A DNA stretch of 64,000 nucleotides, taken from assembly GCF_958979055.1 (NCBI RefSeq), contig NC_084886.1:50675654-50739653 (forward strand). Direction: 5' to 3'. The DNA is from Alnus glutinosa. Lineage: Eukaryota; Streptophyta; Magnoliopsida; Fagales; Betulaceae. Shown here piece by piece: positions 13,001 through 24,997 of the stretch. The translations under genes and the position numbers were made by a program. The first letter of the stretch is position 1. Each line of letters opens with the position of its first letter. The notes beneath the pieces are model-generated. The model was not told the DNA's origin and ran no database searches. It saw only the letters and a list, made by a program, of their open reading frames with translations.

Positions 13001-13838
13001 ATGTAAAACAAACTCCAGCTGTATCCGTCTATAATCCAACAAATTATGGTAAAAATAAAAAGCAAAATTTTATCACTTTTGTGGAAGAGATATGATATGT
13101 TGCGACCCATGACATAACTATTAACTTTTTTTATTTTTTTTATTAAACAAAAAGTCACAAAATCATATAAATGGGTTGAGTTCTGGTTTTGAGTTTTTTA
13201 TTTTTAAAAAAGAAATAAAAAGAAAGTCAATAGTTCTTTCATCTTCAGGTAGCGAAATATCATTTTTCTTTGTATAGTTATGTCTTTGCGTGGCAAAATA
13301 TCATTTCTGTGTGGAAAACCCAACAGCATAAAACATAAAGCTACCACAGCTTTATCACCAATAGTACATTTCTTTCATTTTCCCCTATTTTCTCAGCAAC
13401 CAAACATTGGACTAAACAAAGAAATTATCAAAATTCCGAAATTTGAACTGTGAATATTTAAATTGAAAACTGGAACTTCGGAATTCACTGAAACACAAGT
13501 TGTTTCATTTTTTTTTCGCCCCATTTTCTCATAATCCAAACAGCGGAAAATTCGGAGTAAAAACAAAACCAAACTTGAAGAACCACAAAGAAAGTTAAAA
13601 AAAAACTAAAAAACAATAACTTCCCAGCAAATTGGCTCAGACCCAGTTCAAAAGCAATCAAAAAAAATGCAGATTAACCAAATCAACAAATCGTAGGAAG
13701 CCAAATTAGAGAGAAAAAGAAGAGAGAGAGTACCATTGAAGCGTTGGGCTTCTGGGTTTTACAGTACTCCTCAAGTTGATGAACTTCCTGATAGAAATTC
13801 TGAAAATAAGGGCACACAATCCCAGTATCTGCATACAT
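10030..13838 (-). CDS. CCT-motif family protein (complete, 280 aa)
   Basis: Plant CCT-domain protein of the group that has only a C-terminal CCT motif and no B-box or receiver domain (At5g53420/At4g27900-like). Such proteins are nuclear and linked to transcriptional control. Exons on the minus strand: 13838-13734 (35 codons, MYADTGIVCPYFQNF...), 11748-11245 (168 codons), 10739-10596 (48 codons), 10119-10030 (29 codons plus TAA). All junctions are GT-AG and phase 0. The CCT motif spans exons 3 and 4, from EKLSRYRNKKTKRNFGRKIK through YACRKALADNQPRIRGRFAK, with the basic nuclear-localisation part intact. The middle region is acidic and unstructured-looking (GGEGDLFKAPEPIIEEPVV). Intron 1 is about 2.0 kb. 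A broken duplicate of exons 2-3 lies at 31.3-32.3 kb. Confidence 0.92.
12066..12096. repeat. Poly-C tract in CCT intron 1
   Basis: A run of about 30 C residues followed shortly by an A run. Such homopolymers vary in length and are often wrongly assembled, so the exact length is uncertain. Confidence 0.8.
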
Positions 13839-14004
13839 TTCTCCAGCACTTTAAGCTTCAAAGAGAAGGAGAGATTTTGTATAGAAAGTTTATCACTTCC
13901 TCCAAGAAAAACAGAGTAACAGAAGCAGGGACAGTAAACCAGAGCAGCCAAAAGTTGTTGGTTTGTTCAATTGTTGGCTTTCATTCAGGACTAAGGAGAG
14001 AGAA

Positions 14005-14025
14005 TTCATATATATATAACAAAGG
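14005..14025 (-). promoter_or_regulatory. TATA-box candidate of the CCT gene
   Basis: On the minus strand the string GTTATATATATATGAATTC lies about 170-185 nt upstream of the CCT start codon. It is followed by a CT-rich leader, a normal distance for a plant TATA box plus 5' UTR. Confidence 0.5.
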
Positions 14026-14039
14026 GGTAGTAATCAGGG

Positions 14040-15260
14040 TGGATTTTTATTTTTCTGAAAAATAGTCGTGATGTAAGAAATTAGAGTAATGACAAAGTAG
14101 GGAAAATGACATTATCAATTTTATAATGCACTGTCCCACTCCAGTGTCTCTCATCATCTCTTTTCTTTCTTTTCCTAAATGTCATTTATGAAAAATTTAA
14201 AGATGGTGTTTTTTATTATTATTATTATTATTATTATAATTATTATATTGCAATTTGTATATTTGTAATTGATGAATCGCACCAAGCCAAAAATCTGTAT
14301 GAACATGTTTGTGGCCTGGACACTGATCATCTGTGATCAGTGTATGGTAGGCCCACGATAGTACACCCACGCTCCTAGTAGGCACGTGGGACGCACTCTA
14401 AGATTAGCTTTTTTCTTTTCTTTTTTAATGTCTTCCTCCTCATCTCTTAAAAAAATAAAAATAAAAAATGTCTTCCTCCTCATAAATTGAATCCAATATT
14501 ATATTATACATTGGGAAAATTATTAAAAAGTGTTTTGTGGCTTTTTAGGGTAAGCAAAACTAAGAAATAGGTTAGTTAAAAAAGGTTGATGAAATATGTT
14601 TATGTGTCACATATATATATATTAATCATATTGTAACAAGCGTCACTTAGTCAGAATTCAAAATAGAAACGGCACATACATTTGTCGTTCAATAGCCCAC
14701 TTACAATAAGGACTTTGGCCTAGAGACATGTTGGTAAAGCCCTCACGACGGACAAGCCATGCAAGCCGCCTTGAAGTACGATTTATGGCAAACTAACTAT
14801 TCTATCAATTCTCCGATGGTAATGACTTTTCTTTTTTTCTTTTTTTCTTTTCTTACCCCTCTCAAAACCCTATACACACATATATATTACTGAATTGTCA
14901 GGATCAGTGGTAACATGGTCCAATCTTTTGGAAAAAAACAAATGGCAAAGTGGTTGTAGTGTCCAAATATAATATATTGCTGCAACACAGTTAGAATAGA
15001 AAATTGATAGAACTCAAACTCAAATTTAAGTTGGTCTTTTTGGTTTAAACCTCAGTGAAGTTATCAGTCCAATTTGAGTAAAGTCATTAAGATAATTTGA
15101 GCATCAAGCTAGCCAATGATCTTCTCCACTAAGGGAATTAAGATTTTTTTGATTAATAGATGGAGACTAATTGGTCAAGATATAATTTTCATAAATTTTA
15201 TGATATAAAGATCGCTAATACATTAAAAAAAAATACCATTCTTTCATATAATTTAACAAA
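14040..15260. other. Intergenic stretch
   Basis: AT-rich sequence with an ATT trinucleotide repeat at about 14213-14235 and short CT-rich runs. A segment near 14,700-14,830 has mixed composition unlike its surroundings, but I cannot assign it. No gene recognised. Confidence 0.5.
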
Positions 15261-15261
15261 A

Positions 15262-15462
15262 TTACAGGTTCTCACAAAGTCGTAAGACGACGTGTGAGGC
15301 TAACCCTTGTCCAATTTCAGAAGGTGAAGAAACTTGGTGACCGAATTACAGTGGAGCCAGCGTCCAAAGCCCTGGTGAACGGTAGTCATAATTATAACGG
15401 TCTTAAGGTAATAAAATTCATTGTCGAAGAAGTTTCGACCCGACCAGAAAGAGCATAAAAAA
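15262..15462 (+). other. Plastid 23S rRNA-like insert (NUPT), degenerate
   Basis: A 200-bp stretch follows the order of bacterial-type large-subunit rRNA domain IV: CAAAGTCGTAAGACGACG, then AACTTGGTGACCGAATTACA, then CCCTGGTGAACGG, then ATTATAACGGTCTTAAGGTA, then TTCATTGTCGAAGAAGTTTC. The start matches the plastid 23S arrangement best, but a mitochondrial origin is possible. It differs at many sites and is not a working rRNA gene. I read it as an old organelle-DNA transfer to the nucleus. Confidence 0.75.
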
Positions 15463-17640
15463 GTGGTCTAAAACATGACATGAAAAGAAACATGGGAAAA
15501 AAGAATTAATATAATCACTTAAGAATCATCACAGTTTTGATAAGAGTTGGAAAACCTATATATCACAATATCACAATATGGCATGGGCAGCAAAATTTTT
15601 AATTATTTAAGTTTCTTTCTTTAACCATAAGTTTAATGATACTTGCATAATGCATAGAGCTCTCTCCTATGGCCAAAAGAATTAGAGTTGAATTTTACCA
15701 AAAATAAAATAAAATAAAATAAGAGTTGAGAGAAAGTCCATCCACCAATAATAGGGTTGGAGGGTTGCAATTTTGAGCATAACCCATAGTTTAATGTCCA
15801 ATATTCCACTTGTTCCCAGAATTATTAACATTTGAAAATTTGTTTGCAAGGGATAGAATATTATTTCTTACTATATTAATTATATTAATCAAGGATGATA
15901 TTATAACGCGTTGAAATATAATAAAAGGGACAAAAATATATTAATCAATGATCATCAATTATATTAATCAAGGATGATATTATAACACGTTGAAATATAA
16001 TAAAAAAAGGACAAAAAATTCCTATTCTACGCAAATTAAAGAGGAATAAAAAGAAGAAAAAAAATAAGACAATCAAGAAGAACAAGAAAAAGGAAACAAA
16101 AAAAAAACCATTAGCAATCATATGATATATTGATATGAACATGCCTCACCCTTCATTTCACTGGCTTCCTTTTGGCCTCTAATAAGTGATTATGGATTGA
16201 GCATGAGTTAGATTATTATTATTATTATTATTATTATTAAAATAAATATGTATAAAACCTCTATATAAAAGTTTTGATATTATATTATATGTTACGATAT
16301 CATTTAATTCAGAAAGTTAAACTTGCAGATTTAGTGGACTTCGGAATAATCCCAGCAACGTCGGAAGTCATTCTTAGCCAAAGGTATTTCCTGGCTTTAC
16401 AATAAAAGATAAAAGATGAAAATTAAGAATCTTAAAAGTCAGTACAGAGGAATCCAAAAATTACAGTGCTGTAATTTTTATATCAAAGTTTCTGACCAAG
16501 CCACGTACATGTCAGATAACGTGACACTTATTACTACAATTCTTACACAAACTAAAGTGGCCATCCATAATTTACTTATTAGTCAGAATTTGTAAAAATA
16601 TTCGTGCCTGAATCTAAAAAAAAAAATATAATTTTTTTAAAAAATAAATAAATAAGCACTGGTATTTTAAGAATTTTGATAAAATTTAATAAAAAATTCT
16701 AACGATTTGTTAAAAAAAAAAAAAAAAAAGATGAATACTTTAAATTAACATTTTTTTAAAATTTAAATATCATTTTTTAAAAAAAAATAATAATAAAAAA
16801 TTAGGAGTTATAATACGTCAATTGACGTATAGTAGAAACTGTATTAACCGCTGCATCACTACTCAATTAAACTTGTCTTATAAAATTTTATTGGTTAATA
16901 TTTTCACTAATAATGTTATGTCAACTTGTCAAGACGACGGCCACGTGAATATAAATATATAATAAAAACAATAGTAGCCTAATTAATTAATTAATTAAGC
17001 ATTTTGTTAACCGTCATGGTTTGCCGACTAGGTCTTAGAAAGTCATTGAAAAAAAACAAAGCATGTCTTATTCAAAGGCCTAATCAGATTTCCTGGTTTC
17101 TGCTCAAAAGCATGCTCATGGGTTTTAACTTTTGTTGGTTTAAAAATATCTAGATAATTAAGATCTCTAACTGGTTTAAAAAAGCTTAATTTGTGAAGAT
17201 TTATCAATTTCTTTTTTCGTTGAACTATTATAAATTAATATTAGCTGTAAAAGGAAGAGAGAAAGATATGTAGATTCTGTCTTCCAATTTGATCATCAAA
17301 TTATTCAAATTCCCTTTCGTTGTGGTGAGGCCTACTCCTCCACAATGCAATTTGGGTTTGAGAAACAATATATTTTAATATCAGCCTCCCTAACTTTTGT
17401 CTCTTTCTCAAACTCAAAGCATAAACCAGGGAATATATAAGGCTTAAGTCTTGTTCCATGAAATGAAATGGAAAGGAGGGGAAGACTTGAAACTATAAGT
17501 AAACCCTTTTGTAAGCGGTAAGCGATCGATTCTCTTTTGGAGAAATTCCGGTCACCATACTTTTATCTAATTTTGTTAATGTTGTATTGTCAATCAAGAG
17601 TACTTAGATCAGTCGATCATTATTAAAAAGAAAATCTAAA
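15463..17640. other. Intergenic stretch
   Basis: AT-rich, with an imperfect direct repeat at about 15880-15925 and 15958-16000 (AAGGATGATATTATAACRCG) and an ATT microsatellite near 16213-16240. The 16.98-17.53 kb part is duplicated at 32.47-33.11 kb. No gene recognised. Confidence 0.5.
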
Positions 17641-17815
17641 AATTTATTAGTAGTGACAAGTCAACAACTAGTTTATAACTTTTTTACAACTTGTTAACAT
17701 GTGTATTAGCATGTGAATGAAGATTGTGAACAAAATAATTAGTGACTAGCATGACTCCAATCACATGCTAACACATGTCAAAAAGTTGTAAAAGAATTGT
17801 ATACTACACATTCAT
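17640..17815. mobile_element. Small fold-back MITE (copy A)
   Basis: The inner arms TTTTACAACTTGTTAACATG (left) and TTTTACAACTTTTTGACATG (right, read on the other strand) form an imperfect inverted repeat of about 35 bp around a 70-bp loop. A diverged copy sits at the matching place of the duplicate, 33185-33350, so the insertion is older than the duplication. Confidence 0.5.
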
Positions 17816-19190
17816 TTCATTCCCGTCTCCTGAACTAACGTGGTAGTGCCCATTAGACCTTGATTCATTTTCTTCCCTTTTGCCCTTCAATTATTATTTT
17901 TTTGGGGAGTTAAAAGAGGAATGTGAACGCAAAACCTAAATAGGAAAACCCACTATGGAATTGTTGGGAGAAGCATAGTTCAATTATTACTAAGGTCAAA
18001 TAGCTTTCAAGTCTCAAATAAAATAATATAGGAAGAATATGGAGGTGGGCTGTAAAGTAAAGTGAAAAAGGCTCATAGAATTTCAACCAATGCCAAAACA
18101 AAGAGTGTGTTGAGTTTATGCCTCCAGCCTCCCCCTTTCTTTCTTTCTTTCTTTCTTTCTTTCTCTTCTTTTCTTTTCTTTTCTTTTCTTTTTGAGCAAT
18201 GAGGAGTGAGGCATGTGCAATTTGGGATGACTCACGAGAAGTATACAAAACCTTAAAAATCCCACATTAGGAAATAAGAAAATTTTGTAAAAGGAAAGCC
18301 CCCCCCCCTCCCCCCCCCACCACAAAAGACTTAAGGTACACACAAAGTCCATCTTCCGTGTCCATGTCAATGGGGAAGATACTCATCCCCCACTGCCTGC
18401 CGACATGTGGCGGACCAAGAATTCAACACTTGGCTGCCGTATTTTGTAGTAGAATTTAGCCGGCAATGAATGAAAACAATTTTGTTTTCAAAACTATTAA
18501 ATTTAATTATATGTATTCACAATGCATGTGATTTTCATATATATATAAAATAAACATGAGAATCATATATCAGTTTAACCGTCAAAAACATAAAACACCC
18601 AAAATATATTTTTATTTTTATGTAATATTAGAACATTTATTAAGAAAAAAAAAAAAAAAAGCGAACTTAAAAACATTAACAAACGAAACTCACCATGTTT
18701 TGTCTTTATAAGTTTTGGCAATTATTATGGGAAATGATTAAGGATGTGTGCCACATACGCCGGTCGGCATGGTGGTTTGTTCTCTTTGGCCAGCATTGAG
18801 GAATTAATATGTGAATCATTGAAAGTGTTCATTCACTATTTGGAAGGCATCATACACAGATCAAATAATTTGGTAATAAATCAAAAGAAAAACGGCGAGA
18901 CTAAGTTCAACTCGAATTTGGGAACCCATTTCTTCACTTTAGCTGACTTTGTTAATGGAGGAGATGAACTGAATTTAGTCATTCCTTTTTTTGCAAGCTT
19001 CTTAGCATCTAAATGACTTTTTATGTCCACATTAGGCCATTAACTTTTCATACAAGAACAAAAAGAAAAAAGAAAAAAAAAATAGTATGTACTCTTGCCA
19101 CCCCACTTTGTCTTCTAATTTATAAGTTTCTGATTTAAATGATTAGGATCACTATTATATGTTTTTGGTAGAGCTCATGAGATTTGAGGT

Positions 19191-19933
19191 TAATTAAGTG
19201 TATGCTTTTGAAAAACGAGTTTGTGAAAATTATGCTTACTCATTCATATATAGGTCGACAGTGTATTTCATAAATCTAATAATGTATACATGGCACTATA
19301 TATTCCATTAGACTGATGAGTATTGTCGTATCGATTCAATGGGTGGAATAGGTAGCATCACTTTAATTCATGACCCTAATTTGGGTTTCAAGGATTCTCT
19401 TTTCATGGACTTAGGAATTAAATTGGAAGGGTAGAGAGTAAACAAAGAAAAAGAAGAAAGTGATGGGGTCTTAAAAGAAAAATAAAAACAGCTGGAGTGG
19501 ATTGTCTGATAGTGCTTTGTCTTTCTAGAGGAATTGAAATTGGAATTGATTTGGGAGATGGGTCCCTGATGCACCCCCTTATATGGCCCAAACTGGAGGG
19601 CACTTTTTGGATTCTTTTGGATGTAAGCAGGAGATGATATGTTGTGAGGAAGAAGGTTTTGAAGTGGAGTGGTATTCAACCAGTTGACATTGACAAAAAG
19701 TAACTGCCACTCTCTGTCCTTCTCTCAATGTAAACAGTAAACTTCAATGCAGTAAAATCCCAAAAGTTTTTAATCGTGCTTTGGAATAAATTTGATGTTT
19801 ATTTTACGTATGCATGGCATAATCAAGATTCCAATTCTATTACTCACCGTAATCATTTTTGCTTTCACTTCCATACAGGGTAATTGGATAGTAAATTGAA
19901 TTTGCAGGTAATTGGTTTGATAAAAAAAAATTT

Positions 19934-19980
<47 letters not shown>

Positions 19981-20656
19981 ATAGAAATTCCCTCCAAATT
20001 TGGTGTATAAAAGTGTAACATGTTCCTTAACTTCTCGCATGTTTTTTTTTTTTTTTTTTTTTTTTAAGGTTAAAGATCTTTTTAGTACTTTTAATTTGAA
20101 AATTTTATTTTTTAATAATTCAATTTCAATTGCATCGTAGATGGTATGTGTCTTGGAAAAAGACGAATATAGTACTTCCGTCCAAAATTTAACGGATTGT
20201 CACGTGTTTTTACTCTCAGGTGTTGACACGTAGCTCAATGTAAAAATAAAAAATAAAAAAACATAAAATAAAAATCTTTAAAAATTAAAAATAATAAAAC
20301 TTTTTTTTTAAAAAAAAAAAAAAAAGAGGGGTGGCTTAACCACCTTTTTGGGCAAAATGTGAGTGGCTGGCCAGTGGCCACCCCAATTTTGGCCAATGAG
20401 GAGGCTTAGCCACCCCTTTGGCCGGTCTGAAGGTGGTCGAACCATCCCCCATTCCAAACCATGAGATTGTTCAAATCAAGTGTAAATGTTGTTCTCTTCT
20501 TCCAATATGGAGGAAGGACCTTCTAAATTTATACTCTAATTTCAGATCCCAATTCCAAACCATAAGATTTGTTTGTCTTTTTTTCCCCATTTGTTTGTTG
20601 CAGAATCTATGTTTGTTATTTAATTTTGGGATAATTACACTTAACTCTCCTGATTT
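19191..20656. other. Intergenic stretch with a possible minus-strand promoter
   Basis: At about 19570-19590 the minus strand reads CCATATAAGGGGG, TATA-like, followed by a CT-rich leader and a 12-codon frame ending at 19368 (MKRESLKPKLGS). No downstream protein was found, so this may be a non-coding transcript or a dead promoter. Long T tracts occur at 19937-19976 and 20043-20065, and a GC-rich palindromic block at 20330-20440. Confidence 0.3.
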
Positions 20657-22319
20657 TAGGGCTGGCAAAACGGGTCACCCGACACGACCCGTTTACGACC
20701 CGTTAAGACCCGCGACCCGTTTAGCCTAGACCCAGACACGACCCGTTTATGTTAACGGGTCGGGGCTCCAGACACGACACGACACGATAATTTCACGGGT
20801 CACCCGACACGACCCGTGAGACCCGTTTACCATAATGGGTCGAATCGGGTCAACACGACCCGACCCGACCCGTTTGACCCGTTTAGCTTTTTTTTTTTTT
20901 TTTTTTTTTTAGTTTTTGTTTATATATATATATATTTTTTTTGGGGGGGGGGGGGGGGGGGGGGTTTGTTGGTATTTAAATGAAATAATAATAATTTTAG
21001 CAATTCATCTCTAAACTCCTACTCCTAGTCTCCTAGTAGGCTAGCACCAAATCACTTAATATGTTTAATTGTCTAATCAAATAACAAAAAAAAAAAAAAA
21101 AAAATACTACATCATCATTACAAATTTACAAATACAAAAAACTGCATCATAATTGTCCACTCTTGAGTCTTGATTTCTTGAATGACCTACATAAGCTCAT
21201 TGTCCATCAGATTGGGTCCAACGCAGGTTAGTTTGACATGCCCATCTTTGTGATTCAACTCCAATACCTAAAGGAAAAAAACAGAATAATTGCATTGGGA
21301 GATGAAAAAGTTTAAGATGTCAACTAACATCATTTACTTTCTACAATTCAATATCGATCTAACAGATTGTACCATTCTGCTTCACATGCTAAATTACAAA
21401 CAATAACATAAGAACAAAAGAAAGAATAGGGGATCTCATAAGAACTGCTACTATCCAATGTTAAAACATCATCTTCTTCGTTATCCACCTTCATTGAAGT
21501 TTGTTCTATATCAAAAGATAAAAGAAATTAATTTCATTAAAATAAGATGAAAAAATACAAGTAAATGAAGAAATTAAATATGCAAATAACTTATATTACC
21601 TTGCTCTCCATATAATCAATTTCTAGTGCAAACCAATGCCTCAACAATATCAGGCTTGAGTGAACTCCTATACTGATCAATCACACGTCCACCAATACTA
21701 AAAGTGGATTCTGAAGCAATAGTAGAAATAAGAATACTCAAAACATCTCGAGCTATGGCAGCTACTTCAGGATAACGAAATTCATTTTCTTCCAAAATGA
21801 AAGAATGTCAAATGTCGTGTTCTTCTCCAAATACTTGGGTTCATCCAAATAAAGTTTCAATTGAGTCTTTTGTGCATCAGGATAGACTCCATCAAATGCT
21901 AGAAAATTCTACATAAAAAGAGATAAAATAAACATAAAATTAGTAAGTGATTATGAATATATATATATATTTGTTTGTGTTTTCACTTTTTTGATTCTTT
22001 TGAGTTTTGAATCTTTTGTTTTCAACTTTTCACTTTTCAAATCATTCCCTCCAATTTGACAATTTCTCATTAGGCCATTCTCCCTTTTTTTTTTTTTAAA
22101 CCCAAAAAAGAAATAAGAAAAAAAAAAAGAGAAGAAGTTAATCGTGTCTGGCGTGTCACCCGCGGGTGACCCGCGACCCGACCCGCCAAACTAATATAAA
22201 CGAGTCATAAACGGGTAGACCCGTTTATGACCCAAACCCGTTTAAGGTAGACCCAAACCCGCTAATTTCGTGTCGTGTTCGTGTCGGGTTGTCGGGTCGT
22301 GTTAAAATTGCCAGCCCTA
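20657..22319 (-). mobile_element. Non-autonomous hAT element with perfect 8-bp target duplication
   Basis: Both ends carry the inverted terminus TAGGGCTGGCAA, and the flanks are an exact 8-bp repeat, CCTGATTT at 20649-20656 and 22320-22327, the size made by hAT transposases. The subterminal 150-200 bp on both sides are packed with ACCCG/CGGGT repeats. The interior keeps only a fragment of the transposase C terminus (21601-21800, minus strand). A poly-T run followed by a G run of about 22 lies at 20889-20964. Confidence 0.92.
21601..21800 (-). pseudogene. hAT transposase C-terminal dimerisation domain remnant
   Basis: Minus-strand translation reads PEVAAIARDVLSILISTIAS, then ESTFSIGGRVIDQYRSSLKP, then DIVEALVCTRN followed by a stop and LYG. 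This is the conserved hATC dimerisation signature of Ac/Tip100-type transposases (ASE-FS-GGRV...R-SL-P..VEAL.C..NWL), with the usual tryptophan codon changed to a stop. The catalytic and BED zinc-finger parts are absent, so the element cannot move by itself. Confidence 0.88.
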
Positions 22320-22620
22320 CCTGATTTATCTACGGTGTGGCGATTTACCCCCCAATGTACCAAAATTGGTACATGATCCCCCCAAACTTGCCAACGTGTG
22401 GCAAAATCAACCTTCCGTTCAATCGACCGTTCGTTTGGACGGAAAGTCGGTCACGTGCAAATCACGTGACTTGGGGAGGGTCTCTGTCTTAAATTGTCAC
22501 GTGACTTGCACGGAAGGTTTAACAAACAACTCAAAACGTAAAACGAATATAAAAATAAATCAAATCAAAAACAAAAAAAACACCCCCAAAACACATTAAA
22601 AAAATTCCAGTCTTATTTAT
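22320..22620. repeat. Dispersed repeat interrupted by the hAT element
   Basis: Sequence on both sides of the hAT insertion reads as one unit once the element and one target copy are removed: a TAATTACAC-like start at about 20632, then GATTTACCCCCCAATGTACC after 22348. It contains near-palindromic CACGTGA motifs at 22455-22510. The style resembles the palindromic element at 25.0-25.8 kb, but no clear partner end was found. Confidence 0.35.
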
Positions 22621-22904
22621 TGAAAAAAAAAGTTCGACCGGAGCTCAACTTCAAATTATTAAACATTCCCCAAGTATGATATATGGAGGCTGGTGATCAA
22701 ATAAATAGTCTTATTATCAAGTAAATCGTGTATACAGTTTCTCATGCATATAGATTGAAAAATGTGAATCATTCTTGATGTAGGTGCATTGGACTTGAGC
22801 TGTGCCCATCATATTTCCAACAGCCCCAGTTTTGTCCCAAAAACAAACAAAAAAACAAAAACAAAAACAAAATGCTTAAGTACTTAATAATTAAGATTAT
22901 AAAT

Positions 22905-23005
22905 CTAAGTTTGTTTTTGTTTTTGTTTCTTGTTTTTACATGGCCAACTAAGGGGAGTGGAGAGAGGAATTTGAACAAGTAACTCCCGCTTTATAAGACC
23001 TGATT
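22905..23005 (-). mobile_element. Partial SINE-like fragment
   Basis: On the minus strand GGGAGTTACTTGTTCAAATT, a CTCC-rich spacer, then GGCCATGTAAAAAC resembles the B-box-to-tail part of the SINE at 34.89-35.00 kb (GGTCACTAGTTTGAATCTC ... ACATGTAAAA). The A-box half was not found. Confidence 0.35.
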
Positions 23006-23009
23006 TTCG

Positions 23010-23732
23010 GTCTTGAAAATCTTTTTAATAAAGAGACGTGTATACATGTGAAAGGATGCATTCTTATTCTCATTCATGTAATCTTTTATAACAAAACAAA
23101 AAGCCTTAATTAATTGTCATATGAAAAATTTTTGAAGTGGGGACTTTTTTCAAGAAAAAACACAACTTGAAAACAAGTTGAGTTTCCATTAGTTAACCAA
23201 TTTTGCATTTAGGATTAAGATTATGTCTGAATTTACGATTTTAAAAATGGTAATTTAAAATTACAATTTTTAAAAAAGCAGTTCAACGTTTATTAAAATT
23301 ACAACTTTATATTTAAAATTGTAGTTTTATTTTTAAAATTGTACATTTCTAAAAATGCATGCATCTCATTACCTACAATTTGAAAACAAATATACTTTTA
23401 CGTTTTGATTAATTCATAATTTTTTAAAAATGCACCCTCAAACAAAAAATATTTTACAATTTATTTTAAAATCATACTTTCTAGACCGAAATAAACGCAC
23501 ACTAAGTAATATTGACATCAAACTTGACAACAAAAAATTGTCACCAAATTTTCATTATTTTAGAGAAAAATGTCCACATCACACCTCGATACCAATTTCA
23601 AGAAAATTTTGGAAAATCCAAAGTGATGGAATCATTGTCCAATTCAAATGTGAGTGGCCTAGTGGACAAACAAAGTAAGGTGACATCACCTCTCATGCAT
23701 GCTTCGGCAACATTCAATCTCTAATTATATTG

Positions 23733-23768
<36 letters not shown>

Positions 23769-24140
23769 AATTCTTTTGGTCTATGCTTCATTTAAAACCA
23801 AAATGAATACATTTTGCGAAATTGACACATTATATTATTTTTACAAGAAAACAAGGAACCTCCCATTAATTTAAGGCATCACTTTCCCTACTACTAGATA
23901 GCAATATCAATGATAGATCTATTCTTTCTTTTAAATAGTATAAAATGTTTAGAATATTACCGCTTTATTATAATTTTCTTACTAAGTCAAATTGTAAACG
24001 TGATAAAAAAACTAACAATATTCTTCGATCTTTATCTAGACCCAAGAAAGTTTTCTAATGAACAAAAAAGAAAGAAAAGTTTTGATGACGCTAGATGTTT
24101 GCGGCGCCAATTTAAAAATAAAAATTAAAGGTTTTGGTTT
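23010..24140. other. Intergenic stretch
   Basis: AT-rich with a poly-T/poly-A junction at 23731-23770. No recognised gene or element with clear ends. Confidence 0.5.
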
Positions 24141-24145
24141 CTTCT

Positions 24146-24469
24146 TGTTAAAGTGTCCTACATTGCTAAGAGATCATTGTCTTGTAGGCTTTATAAGTCA
24201 TGAACACCCCTCCTCTCTCAAGGCATCTTTTGAGAGTGAGTAAGGCCCATGGACTTTTACATGGTATCAGAGCAGGTTCCTTTGACAATGATAGACATTT
24301 TTCTCCCGTTGTTGAACACGTGTTTGGCCAAAGATGCCACACATGAGGGGGCGTGATAAAGTGTCCGACATTGTTAAGAGATCCTTGTCTTGTAGACTTT
24401 ATAAGTCATGGACACCCCTCCTCTCTCAATGCGTCTTTTGAAAGTGAGTAAGGCCCATGAATTTTTATA
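24146..24469 (+). mobile_element. Complete TRIM retrotransposon (324 bp)
   Basis: Two direct LTRs of 116 bp each (24146-24261 and 24354-24469) start TGTTAAAG and TGATAAAG. The 5' LTR is followed directly by TGGTATCAGAGCAGG, a primer-binding site matching initiator methionine tRNA. A purine-rich GAGGGGGCG precedes the 3' LTR. The 5-bp target duplication CTTCT is present at 24141-24145 and 24470-24474. There is no coding capacity, as in terminal-repeat retrotransposons in miniature. Confidence 0.92.
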
Positions 24470-24474
24470 CTTCT

Positions 24475-24997
24475 TAATGTTTTTATTTTTTTTTTTGATC
24501 CCTTGGATTATTTTATGCCATAAATCCCTTTCCAACCCATTTGGCCAGTTGAAATCCTGCCCCTTCAAGTTCGTCAAAACTAAACAAGTTTTAAAAATAT
24601 TGATTCGTATCTTTAATGATCATATGAGTAAGATCCTATGGATTTGGGTTATATCCTGTAAATTTTTTGATGTTAATCTCCTAATTAAAAAAATTGAATG
24701 GATAAGATTGTTTTTAGCGAAAAATAAAGTGACTTTTTCCCAATCTTAAAATCTTTTCCTTTCAATTATGCAAATCCCTTTGCATAATTGATCTTATTAT
24801 AAACACATCTTTGATATTTGAGACTTTGACCCATTGGCTTACCAACTGCTCCCTGTCGAAAAAGTCATTATTTTGAAAAAAAACCATCAATTCTGTTTCA
24901 AAATAATAATAAGAAAAACTTCACTTATCATTCTAGATCTTTTATCATTAAGTAATGTTTATAATACAATTTTCACACAATTTTAATATTTTTTTTT
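24475..24997. other. Intergenic stretch
   Basis: AT-rich; nothing recognised. Confidence 0.5.

Larger units (their letters stand above)
10327..19190. repeat. Segmental duplication, copy A
   Basis: Blocks in this region recur in the same order and orientation at 30.99-35.06 kb. Matching pairs: 10327-10550 with 30999-31215; CCT exons 2-3 and their introns with 31.26-32.40 kb; 16.98-17.53 kb with 32.47-33.11 kb; 17.64-17.81 kb with 33.18-33.35 kb; 18.38-19.19 kb with 34.42-35.06 kb. About 5.1 kb of copy A (11.87-16.98 kb, including CCT exon 1) is missing from copy B. Copy A keeps the intact gene. Confidence 0.85.

Noticed and set aside
14700-14830. Possible second rRNA fragment (TATCAATTCTCCGATGGTAA resembles a part of 18S rRNA)
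   Set aside because: Only a short stretch agrees and the flanking order is not preserved; too weak to annotate.
17910-18370. Minus-strand Lys/Arg/Glu-rich frames
   Set aside because: Produced by CTTT microsatellites near 18138-18192; no conserved domain.
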